This document shows positions 1-11,497 of a stretch of 64,000 nt of DNA, one piece after another (position 1 is the first letter of the stretch; each line of letters begins with the position of its first letter). The notes under the pieces were generated by a model. It saw only the letters and a program-made list of their open reading frames with translations. It had not been told where the DNA came from and searched no databases. The DNA is from Agrypnia vestita (Eukaryota > Arthropoda > Insecta > Trichoptera > Phryganeidae): assembly GCA_016648135.1 (NCBI GenBank), contig JADDOH010002332.1, forward strand, positions 1 through 64,000. The letters run 5' to 3'. A program made the translations under genes and the position numbers.

Positions 1-57
1 ATCCAAAGTTTTTTCGTCAGACAAGCACATGCCACGAGTTAAAAGAAAGGAAGTAAA
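1..57 (+). repeat. Repeat A, 3'-end fragment
   Basis: This is the last ~57 bp of a repeat seen about nine times in the window. It ends with the shared block CCACGAGTTAAAAGAAAGG then AGTAAAA. The rest of the copy lies outside the window. The class is unknown; no coding potential is visible. Confidence 0.8.
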
Positions 58-1640
58 ATGTGTGAACTTTTCCGAAAACCACAAACGCCCTCTAAATATC
101 CCTCACAGACTGTGTTCACGGAGCACACCGAGTAGTATCATCGGGTGGAGTGACGTCAGAGTCTTATCGGATGTGACACTATCAAAAAATCACTCTAATA
201 ACATTATAGTCTAATCTCCCTATGCATTATTATCTGAATATTGTCTAAGCATTTTCGAAATGAGTATCTAATATGGTGAGTGCTTAAACATGATAATGGC
301 GTGGTTTTAACATACCTTATCTACCAAATTGAAAATGATCTTTAAATAACTTGTGCAGTCACTTTTTCAATATTGAATAATTAAGTGGGGTGCAGCATAC
401 AAATATTATTTAATACCTATTCAGGGTGTCACAATAGTAGAAGCAAAAACTTTGGAGAAGTTTTCTTACACAATAAAAATAAAAATATAAATGAGAAAAT
501 TTTTTGTTATGGCATTTAATTTGTATTAAAGCAGATAAATTTTAATATTCTATAGAAGTTAATGTAGTGATATTCCAATGTTTTACAGAAAATAAATCAG
601 AAATACTGAAAAAAAAATTCGAACATTTAGATCGCTTATCTCCGTTACTGTCAACATTTCACCCAAAGCGTAAAGAATATATTTATTCTATTCAAAATTA
701 AATGAAGAAAACTCCCCAAAGCTTATGCTACTAGCTACAAAATACCCTGCAAATACAATTCAGAGAAGAATTTTTAAAATTATATCAAAAAAACGTTTTA
801 ACTATCCTATCTTTTCGATTTCCAACTATAAACTTACTTTACAAAGGAGCATGTCTTTACCACATCCCTATACAAAGATTATTTTAATCAAGTCAGCTGG
901 AATTAGACAGCACTCTAAAAATATATATAGGTAATATAAAGATATCATTATTGTAAACATCAATTGCCTAGCCGCACTATACACATTTTATATAGGATGT
1001 ATATGATATAATGAATTGGAATGTCAAATCAAGTTAGAAACAATAAATTCATTATATAAATTTTAAAAAAATCAAATTTAATTACCTAGTAACTTTATAT
1101 TTTAGTTATTGTGATTTAAAATTACTTGCAATCTATACTGTCTTGTAATTTATATAAGTAGAGTATGATTATTATAATCCATCTTGTTATTCTTCACAAA
1201 TTAATATATTAAGACATATCGAGAAAAATTTTCGGGGAGTAATATATTGCTTTATAAAATTTAAAATGAACCTTTATACAATAATAAAATTAAAATAATA
1301 AAATATTACTAATTATGGACTTGTCATTAATCTCGACAACACAAACCTCAATTTGTATACATAGCAAAATAAACGATCCTCCGATATATCCTTCGTTCAT
1401 CAAACTTAAATGGGTGTTATATTTTTAACGATCAAATGATCGTCCATCAAATCCCCTAACCGACCACAATTTTCTAAACGTCATTAGGTGACATACCATT
1501 AATGAAAGTCATGAATACCTTATATTTCGGGTACCTGGGTAACCAAAGGCTGAACTTTTTAGCGTTGTATGTAGGTATATGTAATTTTAACTTATCTAAT
1601 TTTTGTATGAGAACGTAAAGGGAAATAATTCGTTGATTGG
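58..1640. other. AT-rich intergenic or intronic DNA, no gene seen
   Basis: The sequence is very AT-rich, with only short chance open frames and homopolymer runs. No transposon end, exon or RNA gene is recognised. Confidence 0.6.
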
Positions 1641-2178
1641 AAGGGATTTAAAATAAAAACATTTTGTAAGAAATTGTAGTATTATTGAAGTGAAGTAATT
1701 ATAGTATTAATGCAGTGAAGTAATTATAGTATTAATGAAGTGAAGTAATTGTAGTAAAAAGAAAAAGTTTGGTGACTAAAAAAAAAAAGATCGCCGGAAA
1801 AAATATATTAATATATCGAAGACAATTACTGACATTTTTTGGTAAAATAACATTTGGCGACTTAAAAAAAAAGGTCGCCACAAGAAAAATATATCAAAAC
1901 ACATAGAGATTCCTTCGTTCGGTCCCAAAATTTTTCAAACCAATTTCACATAACAATGTACTATTTGAAGTACGCACTCATACTTTCAATAACTTTGAAG
2001 TATGTGCTTTGTAGTGCTCACTTTAAAATGAAGTGTACTATTTGAAGTATGTACTTTCAATAACTTTGAAGTGTGTGTAGTTTGAAGTGTGCACTACACT
2101 TCAAAAGAAGTGAAGTGTGCGCTTCAGTGTAATGTAGTACTACATTGTAGTAGTGAGTACAGAGCGGACCCATCACTA
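1640..2178 (+). mobile_element. hAT-type MITE, copy 1, degraded left end
   Basis: The right part matches the two intact copies at 30550-31026 and 49626-50078, including the phrase around the tcggtccc motif, the alternating aagtgtg/cacttc blocks and the terminal GGACCCATCACTA. A matching left TIR and the left partner of the GTTGGTAC flank are not visible, so the left end is rearranged. There is no coding capacity. The left boundary is approximate. Confidence 0.6.
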
Positions 2179-2289
2179 GTTGGTACGGATCATTGTCGAT
2201 TCGTCTCACACAGACGACTACAGTTCATCTCGAGTACCACAATATCTAGTACAGAAAGGTCGAAGAAGAAAAATATAGCAACAAGCTAA

Positions 2290-2789
2290 TCAATATCAAT
2301 ATATATATATATATATAAAGAAACCCGTGTTTCCCTATCCGCCAAGTTTTCTCCACAACCAGCCACAATCACCCATCGGTGGTTATGGTGGTGGATAGCC
2401 CTTGGTGTCATATCTAAAATATGCGAGTTTGGTGGGGGTGGCTGTGCGTTGGTGGGAGTGGGTGACAAAAATGTGCTTACTAGCATATTATTTTGTTATG
2501 GGAAGGCCGCAAATGCTTCAGATTGTTTCAAAATAGGCGCGCTGACTGTGTCAGTGAGTCTAGAAGGTTCCGGAAAAACCTTCTCTATAAAGTTCTGGAA
2601 CGAGAAGGTTCTATAAAGTTCCTGAAAGTTTTATAAGGTTCTAAACTGAATGGCGGAATGTGTCGGTGTGTCTAGAAGGTTCCTGTACATTCGATAAATT
2701 TCTTGAAAGTTCTGGAAGGAGAATGTTCTAGAAAGATCCTAACAGTGTACTAAAAAACTACGCGTGCCAAGCCGCGCGGGCAGAGCTAG
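2290..2789 (+). mobile_element. Non-autonomous Helitron, family H1, copy 1
   Basis: The element starts with TC (TCAATATCAATATA) right after an A. It ends with a GC-rich hairpin (AAGCCGCGCGGGC), then AGAG and CTAG, followed by T. This is the expected Helitron structure: a TC start, a 3' hairpin, a CTRR end and insertion between A and T with no target duplication. A second copy in inverse orientation at 50539-51023 has the same termini and matching interior, including the agaaggttc-type repeats near the 3' end. No Rep/helicase is encoded, so it depended on an autonomous relative. Confidence 0.85.
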
Positions 2790-2829
2790 TATCCATTAAA
2801 AAGAAGAAGAAATTTCAGGTAGGTATGTC

Positions 2830-3060
2830 GGAATGAAAGTGAATGATTTATGGATCCATAAAGTCTCTCGACATCGTGAACGCTTCGAAGTGACGCTGAG
2901 CGACATCACGCGGAAGACGTGCGTGAACGGCCCAGCTCCCATATGGCGGAATAAAAATGGAGGCGCCGTTTTATTCCAACTCGCTGACAAGCCAAAGTTT
3001 TTCAGATTCATGTCGTGTTCGTGTATTATTTTTACGCGAGCGAGATGAAATACGTCCGCG
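2830..3060. other. GC-richer low-copy patch, function unknown
   Basis: This patch stands out from its AT-rich surroundings and is open on both strands (minus frame 2796-3179, plus frame 2833-3048). Neither translation resembles a family I recognise, and no convincing splice sites frame it. It could be an unrecognised exon, a conserved noncoding element or part of an old transposon. Confidence 0.25.
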
Positions 3061-4515
3061 TACCAAAAATTAAAACAATAAATCTTTTGTTTCCTCTTGG
3101 AAAAGACGCATTCTAAAAGTTTTGTAAATACAGTTTTTACGGGATGAATTGAACATGACTTTTTTAGCGGGCAGATCAAATAAGATAATATAAAAGTTTT
3201 TTTACATTTTTAATTAATTTATTTTTCCAAGTTAATGTTAATTTAGATTCATATAACTTAAAGAAATAAAACAATAATTGTGTAATTATAAAACTAGCCT
3301 TACACCCATAAAAAATCACGGGAAATAATAATAACGACTTGCCTTGCGTGACCGAGTCTCGTACGCCACGCGCTGAATGCATGTCACACTCTAATTATTC
3401 TAAGTTTTAATTCCAGCAAATTTGATGACTTTACGACATACAGACGAACGGACGAAAAGACAGAGGGACAACGAAATTATTATGTGTTTATTTAAAATAA
3501 ATTATTTTAATAAAATAAATAAATGATCATGTTTGATGATAAAAAGGAAACAGAAAAAAAATGTTATGGAAGTTACTGGAAGTTACGGATAGACAGACAA
3601 AGAAATTATTAATAATGTTGTATACATATTTTCAAAGGTTCTAAAATAATAAATGCTTCATAAAAAGTAAAAAAAAAAAAATTATAATATTTTATGAGTA
3701 GTGTTAATACTCGCATATTATTTTAAAATTAGTTAAGTTATGATCCAGATCGTTACGATTTTTGTCATTTATCATATTTAGATCACACCAAGATTATAAA
3801 TATTTAGAGTTTTTAAAAGTTCAAGGTTCAAAGGTCATATGAACGATTTATAGCTTTTTCCGTTATTGTCTATATTTCCGTTGATGACCGATAAACCCCC
3901 TCCCCCCTCCATGCCTCGACCCCTGCAAGGACATGTTGATAACACGATATACTTAGATTAGCCATAGCAGTGTTTGTTTACGTAAATCAAAGTGTGTGTA
4001 ATACAAAGACAAAATACGGTTTATTTGAAAATTGTACCCATATATTTCTCGAAAGCTTTATAACATTTTTAAGAAACGACAATTTTATGTTAATTTTGAG
4101 ATGTTGGTATATCGTCAAAACATTTACCTAAACTTTTTAAACTTATACTTTTGACGCATGTCATTTATTTATTAATTAAATGAATAAGGAAACAAAATAT
4201 TCATGATTGTTGGTTAATAAAAGCTCCAATTACACTCGAAACATCATCTTAACATAGAAATATCCAAAACAGTTAATGATGGTTGCTCGAGCCATTTCAA
4301 AAATTTGCTTGCCAGGAGAAAGAATTAAATTGATTCATGAAAATATACGTTCGATTCATTATATTCTTTCATTAAATTTCATTTTTGAAGTAACTCGAAT
4401 ATTTAATAATGTATATAATATAATATTTCTTATATTATATTATATAAAAACGTAGTTTTAAATAATCGGTTTTAAAATCACACGATATCGTGTAAAAAAT
4501 CTATATTGCTATATC
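3061..4515. other. AT-rich DNA, no gene seen
   Basis: I see no exon or transposon end. Near 3420-3480 there is a short stretch (gacgaacggacg, then acaacgaaattatt) also found in the repeat at 9925-10120, suggesting a remnant of that repeat. Confidence 0.5.
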
Positions 4516-4840
4516 ATGTAAAAAAATCACACGATTTCCATATCAATTAACTATCACATCAAGTAATAAATTCACATGTTTTTCATATCAAGTAATAAAA
4601 TCACACGATTATCATATCAAGTAATAAAATCACACAAATTCCATATCAATCAACTACCATATAAAGTAATAAAATCACACGATTTCCATATCAATTAACT
4701 ATCACATCAAGTAATAAATTCACATGTTTTCCATATCAAGTAATAAAATCACACGATTATCATATCAAGTAATAAAATCACACAAATTCCATATCAATCA
4801 ACTACCATATAAAGTAATAAAATCACACGATTTTATTATT
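4516..4840. repeat. Minisatellite with a 148-bp higher-order unit
   Basis: Units built on aagtaataaaatcacac start at 4561, 4590, 4619, 4664, 4709, 4738, 4767 and 4812. The spacings are 29, 29, 45, 45, 29, 29 and 45 bp, so the pattern 29+29+45+45 = 148 bp repeats. The two 148-bp blocks are nearly identical, while neighbouring 29-bp units differ. The larger unit was therefore duplicated most recently. It is noncoding. Confidence 0.9.
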
Positions 4841-5814
4841 TTAGCGATGAAAAAACAACTCACTACTCGATGCGTTTTTAACGCAACCATAATACAGATA
4901 TTATATAAAAATAATATCTATTTTGATTAAGTATCTATTTGCTTTTAATTTATTTATTATTTAAACTTTCTTAGAAGACTATATATTTAAAAATATTAAT
5001 CTTTAAGGATATAGTTACGATAATTTTTTTTCTTTTGTTAGTGGTACTTGATACCGTAAGAATATTAATTAATAATTCCGTAGTGTGTTTGTCCTTCATT
5101 ATCACGATGTGTGTTGAGTATGGTCAGGGTGTACCAAAATAGTTCGCATGGTACAAAGAGTCATTAATACTCGCCAGAACATTCAATTTAACAGCAATAA
5201 AATGCTGTGTAATTATTACACCCTCTTACAATTTTACTGACACATTAGCCTAATGGGTTTTTTATGAAGGAACATACCTGCACTAATTTTTTTATGCGAT
5301 GCCATTAAAACCAAATGTCCACTACCGACATCCGTGTTTCTAAAAGAATGATTATGATGTTTAAATTTTTTTATTTTATTTTGTAAATATACAAAATTCT
5401 TAGTTAAAAAAAATAGAAAATAGAAAACGTTCGTTTTCTTAAGAATATATAAATAAATAATATAATGCAAAAGTATGCACACATACAATAAGTACACAAA
5501 AGTTTTACAGACAAAATCAGAATAATAATCACTAAATTGCAGAAAATTGAGAAACTATATTTAGGAAAAATAAAAACGTAAGCAGAAAAGAGCCCTCTGA
5601 ACAATTGAATATCAAGTTAAAAATGTGAATATAAAATGCAAATTAAATTATTGGAAGAAAATTTTCAATCAATGAACATTGTAAATGATGTGAATCATTT
5701 GAAAATACTTATGCCAGATAAGCATATTCATTACCATGTCTGTGTAATCTACATACGTATCGGAGATTTAATATTTATTTATTTTTTCAATTGATTCATT
5801 TGATTGATTGATTG
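4841..5814. other. AT-rich DNA, no gene seen
   Basis: Only low-complexity frames such as 5234-5497 and 5404-5604 (minus), rich in Phe, Ile and Tyr, are present. They have the composition of translated AT-rich noncoding DNA. Confidence 0.6.
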
Positions 5815-5940
5815 ACATTTAAAAAAAATATTCATTATATTATTTGTATATACTTATCTACATTTTTATTTGATTAATTACATCAACATGTTTCAGGAAA
5901 AACCTTTCCATCGTCAGGGTAGTGTATATAAATAATGTAA
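5815..5940 (-). mobile_element. Solo PLE terminal repeat (family shared with 8836-9325)
   Basis: Read on the minus strand this carries the PLE-end signature CTGACGA, stem-loop, GAAACATGT, followed by an AT-rich tail also found in both arms of 8836-9325. No PLE coding sequence is attached, so it is a solo end or the product of heavy 5' truncation. Confidence 0.65.
5879..5926 (-). ncRNA. Hammerhead-ribozyme-like motif
   Basis: The minus strand shows CTGACGA (5911-5917), one extra T, a GGAAA...TTTCC stem II, then T and GAAA, and a palindromic ACATGT helix III followed by T. Helix I pairs TACA with TGTA only after a small internal bulge. All CUGANGA/GAAA core bases are present. Activity is inferred from the motif only. 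Confidence 0.55.
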
Positions 5941-6629
5941 TCAACATATTTTTTTAACTATTTATTTACCAATATTTACGTATTTTTATATTAAGTACAA
6001 CGTTTTACACTTATTTTACTGGAATTGCCACTCATCTAGCCCTAGGGCAGTGTAATATTGTGTGACAGTGTAATTCCTGAGTGTCAATGTAATTTTGTGG
6101 CAGTATAACAGTTATTGCTTATTGTATGGAATAAAATATGAATAAATTAACTATTAATATGTGTGCATTCATATATATACATCAATGTTAGTACCTTTAT
6201 ACAAAAACATATCATTTTCATTCATATACCGATATGCACATATACGAGTATAAACATAAAAAAATTTATATTACAATTTTTAACTGTGAACGATAAGATG
6301 TACTCTAATACTAATTATTTAGTTAAGTACATATGCAACATAAAAATAATAATGTGAAAAATGGACTAATTATATACCGTTACCTATCTACGTACGATAT
6401 TAATATTTTTTTATTTCGAAGCCGGAAATAAAAAGTTATATTTTGCCTGGTAGACCTAGCAGAATCATTTAAAAAAGGAATTGCGAATCTACTATTGTCT
6501 AAAACAATCCTATTTCAATTTTTCCAAAATTATATTTTTTTTACATTTTTTAGTTTTTAATTTTATTCTATCTCACTAGAAAAAACAAATATTTAAATGA
6601 AGCTGATGATCGTCGTGTAGCACGTGACG
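5941..6629. other. AT-rich DNA, no gene seen
   Basis: No exon, RNA gene or transposon end is recognised here. The frame at 6163-6357 has the composition of translated AT-rich noncoding DNA. Confidence 0.55.
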
Positions 6630-6790
6630 TCATCATCATCACTACTTAATCTACAACTCCTGGGGGGTCTTGGCCTCTTCAAGCGTCTTCCTCCACTAAT
6701 CTCAGTTTAGTGCCAGCTCTCTCCAGTTCAGAAGCTCCAAGGCAGATATCTTCACACATATCGTACTTGGATTCATATTACAATACGTAC
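6630..6790 (-). mobile_element. LINE 3'-end fragment (same family as 19590-19889)
   Basis: On the minus strand this ends in a GATGATGA tail. Reading into it, the sequence matches the retroposon at 19590-19889 (ggtcttggcctc, tcctccacta, cagctctctccagtt). That copy translates as the C-terminal tail of a LINE reverse-transcriptase ORF, so this is a shorter 5'-truncated copy. Confidence 0.65.
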
Positions 6791-8835
6791 GTTACCTGGA
6801 AAACGATATTCGGGATGGCACTTTGTTATGAAGAGTGTCCCATAATGGTCGGTTATCTCTGTAACCTAATATTTCTTCATCAATATTAATTTTATCCACT
6901 TCAAAGTAGTCCATAATAGATATAAAACATTTTTTACAGCTCTTTTTCCATGTTACGTTTTATTTTTGACTTTAGACATCCGCTGCCGCCACCACGGGAT
7001 TCGTCGAAATATAATGTATTATTTTATTCTTTTGTTATTACCATCTTTGTTTTTGTATTTATTTATGTATCTAATGGAGACGGTACGGTGAATGGTTTCG
7101 TTTTTGCGGCAGCACGATATTGTATCGTAGCTAAAAAAATGTCAACCTGGAGATGAATGAGAAAGGCCAACATGGGAGCTTTTGCTCATACAACAGTCCT
7201 GGGTAAACAATGAGTACCATTCACAGCTCTGTTTATAATCTTCTAGTTCTGGAAGGCAATTTTCAGTTAAATTTTTTAGTTCAGCGTTTATATTTTTCAA
7301 TGATTCTGTCTTTATTTTCTCAATATTGAAAGAATGTCGTACTTTCATGGTTTTCATGAAGCTGAGACGTAATAACAGTGTTATTTTTGAATAGAAATAA
7401 CGAAATATTTGTTAATTTTTTCCATAAGTGAAAAATTGCCGAGTACACCAAAACACGTGTTACCTTATCAACAGCCAACAATTATCCGAAATGGCTACCA
7501 AAATGCACATGCGCATTCTATTCCGCTATGTTCCAAATTAAGATATACAACACACAAGAATTTCCATGAGCGGTCTTCATCAACGGATAAAAAATCTAAA
7601 ATACCCATTAATTACAGTACCCACGTACCGAATTGCATTTTGATTGTATAAAAATAATATATAAAAATGAAACTGTAAGCAAATATTTCACTCACATCGT
7701 GAATCTGATCTTAATTTTATTACAAAAATCACATTAGAAAACAGAAAATAAACTACAATAACAGCGCCTGGATCGTATGCAATTTTCGAAACAGCATCAC
7801 CAAACGAAGCGATATCATCGTTTATAAGATGGTATCGCTTCGTAATCCTTGAATTTCTTATTGTTCGATTTTAAGCCAAGCGATTGGAAAAAAATTGCAA
7901 AAACGTGATTTATAAATAGCAAGGGTAACAATTGTTATACATTGCTTAAATTTTTTATTTTTATCTAAAACTACATTGGTATTTAATATATAAAATGAAA
8001 AGTTCAAAGTGTTAAAAGAACAAGCTTTATTGGAACAGATTTTAAGATGTTTTATCTCGTGTTACATTGCGACATTATTATATCCAGGTCAGAATTTATA
8101 TCTTGTATATGTAGTTTTCCTTCTTGCATTATATGGCTTACAATATCCCGTGTGATGTTTGTAAGTTTGCATTAATTGACAGATCGCAGGAATTGGACTG
8201 TTAGCTCATTTTTCTTTTTTCTGATTGGTGAATATAACATGTCATAATGCAGTCGGTAACTGATTTTTATTTCATGTCGTTATCCATAGCCAATGTACGG
8301 AGCTATGGGTGTCGTCATCGTCGGTTTAGTATAGAGTTAAAAGGGGTGTCAACCTAATGACACTTGTCAGATTTCCATTGGTCGCTGGCTTTGTATCACG
8401 TTACTGTCAGTATATTATTGAAATTAAGGAAGTGAATCGTTGTGATTATTATTTCAATCTTACCCGCAATACCGGGATTTAACACACCAGTAGTAGCAAC
8501 GTTCGTATTCCAGTAGGAACTGAACCCGATGCAACCCGAAGCTTGAAATAACTCAGATTGCTCCAGTTTCAGTGTTTATCTTGTACTGTAAACACAAACA
8601 CTGCATCTTGTTTACCTCGTTAACGGATCATTATCTGGCTCTGAGCTCTCCGAGAAATTAAATTCATTTTGAAAAGCTAATGTTTCTGGAAACATGTTGT
8701 AAATACGAGCTATTTTCATTATTCAAATGAGTTCAAATGATGCCACCGCTACTGAGCCGAAATTTTCAGATGTAATCAATAATTGTGGTGAAAAGATTTA
8801 TTATTTAGATTATGAGCAACATTTTAGATTGACAT
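6791..8835. other. Mixed-composition DNA, no gene recognised
   Basis: Short frames occur at 6950-7156 (plus) and 7142-7357 (minus, with a Lys/Glu-rich stretch), but I recognise neither and see no splice context. A 16-bp hairpin lies at 7804-7843. The segment 8340-8720 is less AT-rich, with no recognisable element. Confidence 0.45.
7804..7843. other. Isolated 16-bp hairpin
   Basis: The arms acgaagcgatatcatc and gatggtatcgcttcgt are complementary, with a single T/G position that is a wobble in RNA. They are separated by an 8-nt loop. It is not part of the PLE palindromes. It is too short for a typical insect pre-miRNA. Confidence 0.5.
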
Positions 8836-8894
8836 TTTAAAAAAATATTGATTATTTTATTCGTATAAATATATCTACTTGTGTGAGTTTTTTT

Positions 8895-8935
8895 CACCAA
8901 CATGTTTCAGAAATTACCATTCCATCATCAGGGTG
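8895..8935 (-). ncRNA. Hammerhead-ribozyme-like motif with complete core
   Basis: On the minus strand the order is CACC, CTGATGA (8925-8931), an extra T, a GGAA...TTTC stem II, GAAA (8905-8908), palindromic ACATGT, U as the cleavage-site base, then GGTG. CACC and GGTG form a perfect 4-bp helix I. Every invariant base of the hammerhead core is present. The extra base between A9 and helix II departs from the classical consensus but is tolerated in at least one viroid hammerhead. Cleavage is predicted, not shown. Confidence 0.7.
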
Positions 8936-9147
8936 CTGTATAACTTAACAATTAATCAATCGAATTAACAATACAAACATACTTTTCGATGAACGAATAT
9001 TCAATTAACTGAACGAAACGTCCCATCCCTATTATTGACAAAAAATAACATTACTCGTCTACGTGTCATTAGTGTCTATGTTTGGCAGCCATTTTATAAA
9101 CGCCGTTTGCTTAACGCTTCTATTATTATTTGGAAGATATAACAACC

Positions 9148-9237
9148 ATGAACCGCGCTGACCAAGATGTTCCTGCAGTCAAGCCCGAGCCAGCGTCTGC
9201 AGCCGAAAGCGGCGATGAAGCTTATACAGCACCCTGA
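9148..9237 (+). CDS. Short open frame enclosed by inverted PLE ends
   Basis: This is a 29-codon frame starting MNRADQDVPAVKPEPAS, with an insect-like start context (acaaccATG) and GC-richer codons than anything nearby. It stops (TGA) inside the core of the right-arm hammerhead motif. The upstream stretch resembles a 5' UTR. It may be the first coding piece of a host mRNA captured by the PLE, or a PLE-encoded leader. I recognise no protein family. Confidence 0.3.
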   Translation: MNRADQDVPAVKPEPASAAESGDEAYTAP

Positions 9238-9270
9238 TAATGGAGTGGTAATTTTTGAAACATGTTGGTG
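9230..9270 (+). ncRNA. Degenerate hammerhead-like motif (right arm)
   Basis: This is the mirror copy of 8895-8935: CACC, CTGATAA, stem II, GAAA, ACATGT, T, GGTG. Helix I and helix III are kept, but G8 of the core is changed to A (CTGATAA), which should abolish cleavage. Confidence 0.6.
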
Positions 9271-9325
9271 AAAAAAAACTCACAAAAGTAGATATATACA
9301 AATAAAATAATCAATATTTTTTGAA

Positions 9326-9924
9326 AATGAAATCACACAGAATGATGATATATTTGCCAACATTCCTAGCGCACATTCTTCAGAATGACATGGAACACAT
9401 TGAGATCTTACAAAAGTATCCAAAGGTCAAACACTACGTCTTCGTTCAACAACTACCTTAACTCGAGCCTGATCCTAATACCTTAAATATTACGAGAGGG
9501 AAATAAAAGTCAACAATTTACGGGATGCGATCTATCTGCTCTCTCCTTCAGGACCTTTATGAATATTAATCGCTTTTTCTTCTTCCTGAAAATTTATTCC
9601 ATCCAGTTCTAATTGTACATTCAACTGGCAATACGGCTCTCAATATCTGAGTTGACTCTGATAAAGAAAATCTCATCATATTTGAGTCTACTTGATATTA
9701 TTTTTGACACATTTATTGCGTGACACACGATTTATTTGAATACAACTAAAATGTATCCTTTAAATAGATAACTATAAAAAGTTAACTATGACACTTGTTC
9801 AGCCATCTTTTGGTAGTCTCTGGTTTGCGAGTATTTAGGTTTTGGGCTATTTACGGACGCGTGATTCTCTCTATATATATTTATTTACCAGCTGCAATTC
9901 GTCAAAAATGACGGTACTTTTACA
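9326..9924. other. No gene seen
   Basis: No exon, RNA gene or transposon end is recognised here. Confidence 0.55.
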
Positions 9925-10120
9925 AATCGGTTCCTAAGGAAAGGGTTTGGTGTTTATTTATTTATTTAAAAAAAGAAAAACAAACATACTATGTAAAAAA
10001 AAATGAAACATTTTTTTTGTTACTATCAAGAAGTTACGGATATTACACGACGTTATGGGGACAAACAGACAGTTAGAAGGACAGACGGACGAACAGATAA
10101 CGAAATTATTTTAATTGGGA
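9925..10120 (+). repeat. Interspersed repeat R, copy 1
   Basis: This shares the order cggttcctaagga, an A-rich stretch, actatcaagaagttacgga, then a run of cagacgga-type words and gaaattattttaattggga with 52722-52922. The two copies have the same orientation. It is noncoding and unclassified. Confidence 0.7.
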
Positions 10121-11084
10121 TGATACATGCCCTGAATTGGGCCTTTACATAAGTGTTTAAATAGCCATGAAAATAAATAAATAAAAGTGAGTTACCGAAT
10201 ACCACAGGTTGTTTTATGGTCGCACTGAAGCGAACCGGATTTATATTTTCGCGGCAGACGAAATTTAAAACGGACAATCCTATATTTTAATTAAAAGTTC
10301 ACAGCCGGCCGGACAAATCTGAAAACCAAACAATTCGGCGGATTTTACACATCTAGAAAATCGTTTGCACGGATACCAATATTAAAAACAAATAGATCGT
10401 TTTAATAACCTGGCGCTCACTATCTGCATTGAAGGTGACCCACCACATACCCTGGCCTGTTTTATACGCCGAAGCGTCCATATCGACCCAACACGTTTGC
10501 CGCCTGGTTGGCATTATTTTATGCTAAAGCGACCCAGCCGTTCGTCCTGTCGTTCCAGCAATATGAGAACCAAGACCAGGCGAATCGGTCGCGCAAAACC
10601 TTCAATGTCCCATGCGAAAAAGTCTTTATTTCTTAAAGGGTTTTACAAAAGTGCAATAAAAGAACATCTACAATCTAAAAAATACAATATAAGAACACCC
10701 GAGGAGACATCGCACGGCACAAAATAAATCAACACCCCTTCTTGGAGGGAAAGGGACAAAACAAAAATAAAAACATATAGCACTTGTGTCAGAAGAGGCT
10801 AAAACCACCGGTAATTCAGGAGAAACAACGTAACAATTGACAAAATATGATACAAAACAGAAAGATAACACGGTAGTGCAAATAAAATGGAACATAACGA
10901 TAGAAAACACAATGAAATTAACAAGAATGTAAAAAGAAAAATAGTAGTAATTAACAAGAAAGTGAAATTACAAGCAAAATTATGAAAAGAAAACCACGAA
11001 AGACCGAGTCAGGACCAGTCAGGACCCCTCAGCATTTCTCAATAGGTCACCCAAATTCCCACGAACATTTTAAAAATTGTGAAG
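10121..11084. other. No gene recognised
   Basis: Open frames at 10053-10277 (minus), 10497-10727 (plus) and 10668-10910 (minus) overlap one another and show no motif. The segment 10420-10620 is less AT-rich, without splice signals I can defend. Confidence 0.4.
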
Positions 11085-11497
11085 TTATATTATTAATATC
11101 ATTAATATTTAAAGCATTAACTTTCTGGTTAGACATAATAACAGAATGTTAATAAACTTAGTAAAAACCACTACCAGATATACGATCTACCAGTTTCGAG
11201 ATGTACCCGTCTCTTTGTTAGAACCAACACGTTCACAAAAGATGTGGTAACACCCACTTTAGAAACCGCCCCCTCTCACTCTCTCTCGTTAGATTCCTGA
11301 ATTGTTAAGTAGGCTATAATCATTTCATGCTTGTCTCTGACAAGATTAACATGCATGTGATCAATAGTGGTGATAGTTTAAAAATACTAGAGTTGGGGTG
11401 TGTTGTGAATATAGTTGGTCCTGACGAAGAAACAGGTACGTCTCGAAACCGGTGGACCGTAAATCTGGTAGTGGTTTTTACTAAGTTTACAAACATT
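11085..11497. mobile_element. PLE family-1 end: inverted arms with 5' ORF start
   Basis: On the minus strand, from about 11155 downward, the sequence encodes MSNQKVNALNIN, the same start as the PLE frames at 58999 (minus) and 61483 (plus). Next to it is a left arm (aaccactaccag...gtttcgagatg...) repeated in inverse at 11417-11490. Between the arms is the family's internal sequence (gacaagattaacatgcatgtgat), also present at 29395-29610 and 61190-61480. This is a 5'-truncated or rearranged PLE. Confidence 0.65.
11417..11458 (+). ncRNA. Hammerhead-like motif (PLE family 1)
   Basis: The order is GGTC, CTGACGA (11421-11427), an extra A, a weak stem II closed by G...C, GAAA (11445-11448), palindromic ACCGGT, G, then GACC. 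GGTC and GACC form a perfect 4-bp helix I. The base at the cleavage position is G, outside the H (A, C, U) rule, so this copy is probably inactive. Confidence 0.55.

Larger units (their letters stand above)
8836..9325. mobile_element. PLE terminal repeats in inverted orientation around a unique core
   Basis: The left arm (~8836-8938, minus) and right arm (~9221-9325, plus) are near-identical inverted copies of one PLE end. Each contains the hammerhead-like motif followed by cacaagtaga/tcatattt-type AT-rich sequence. The 280-bp middle is not AT-rich and contains a short open frame with a good start context (9148-9237). Inverted end pairs are typical of PLE insertions; the enclosed core is not obviously PLE coding sequence. 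Confidence 0.7.
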
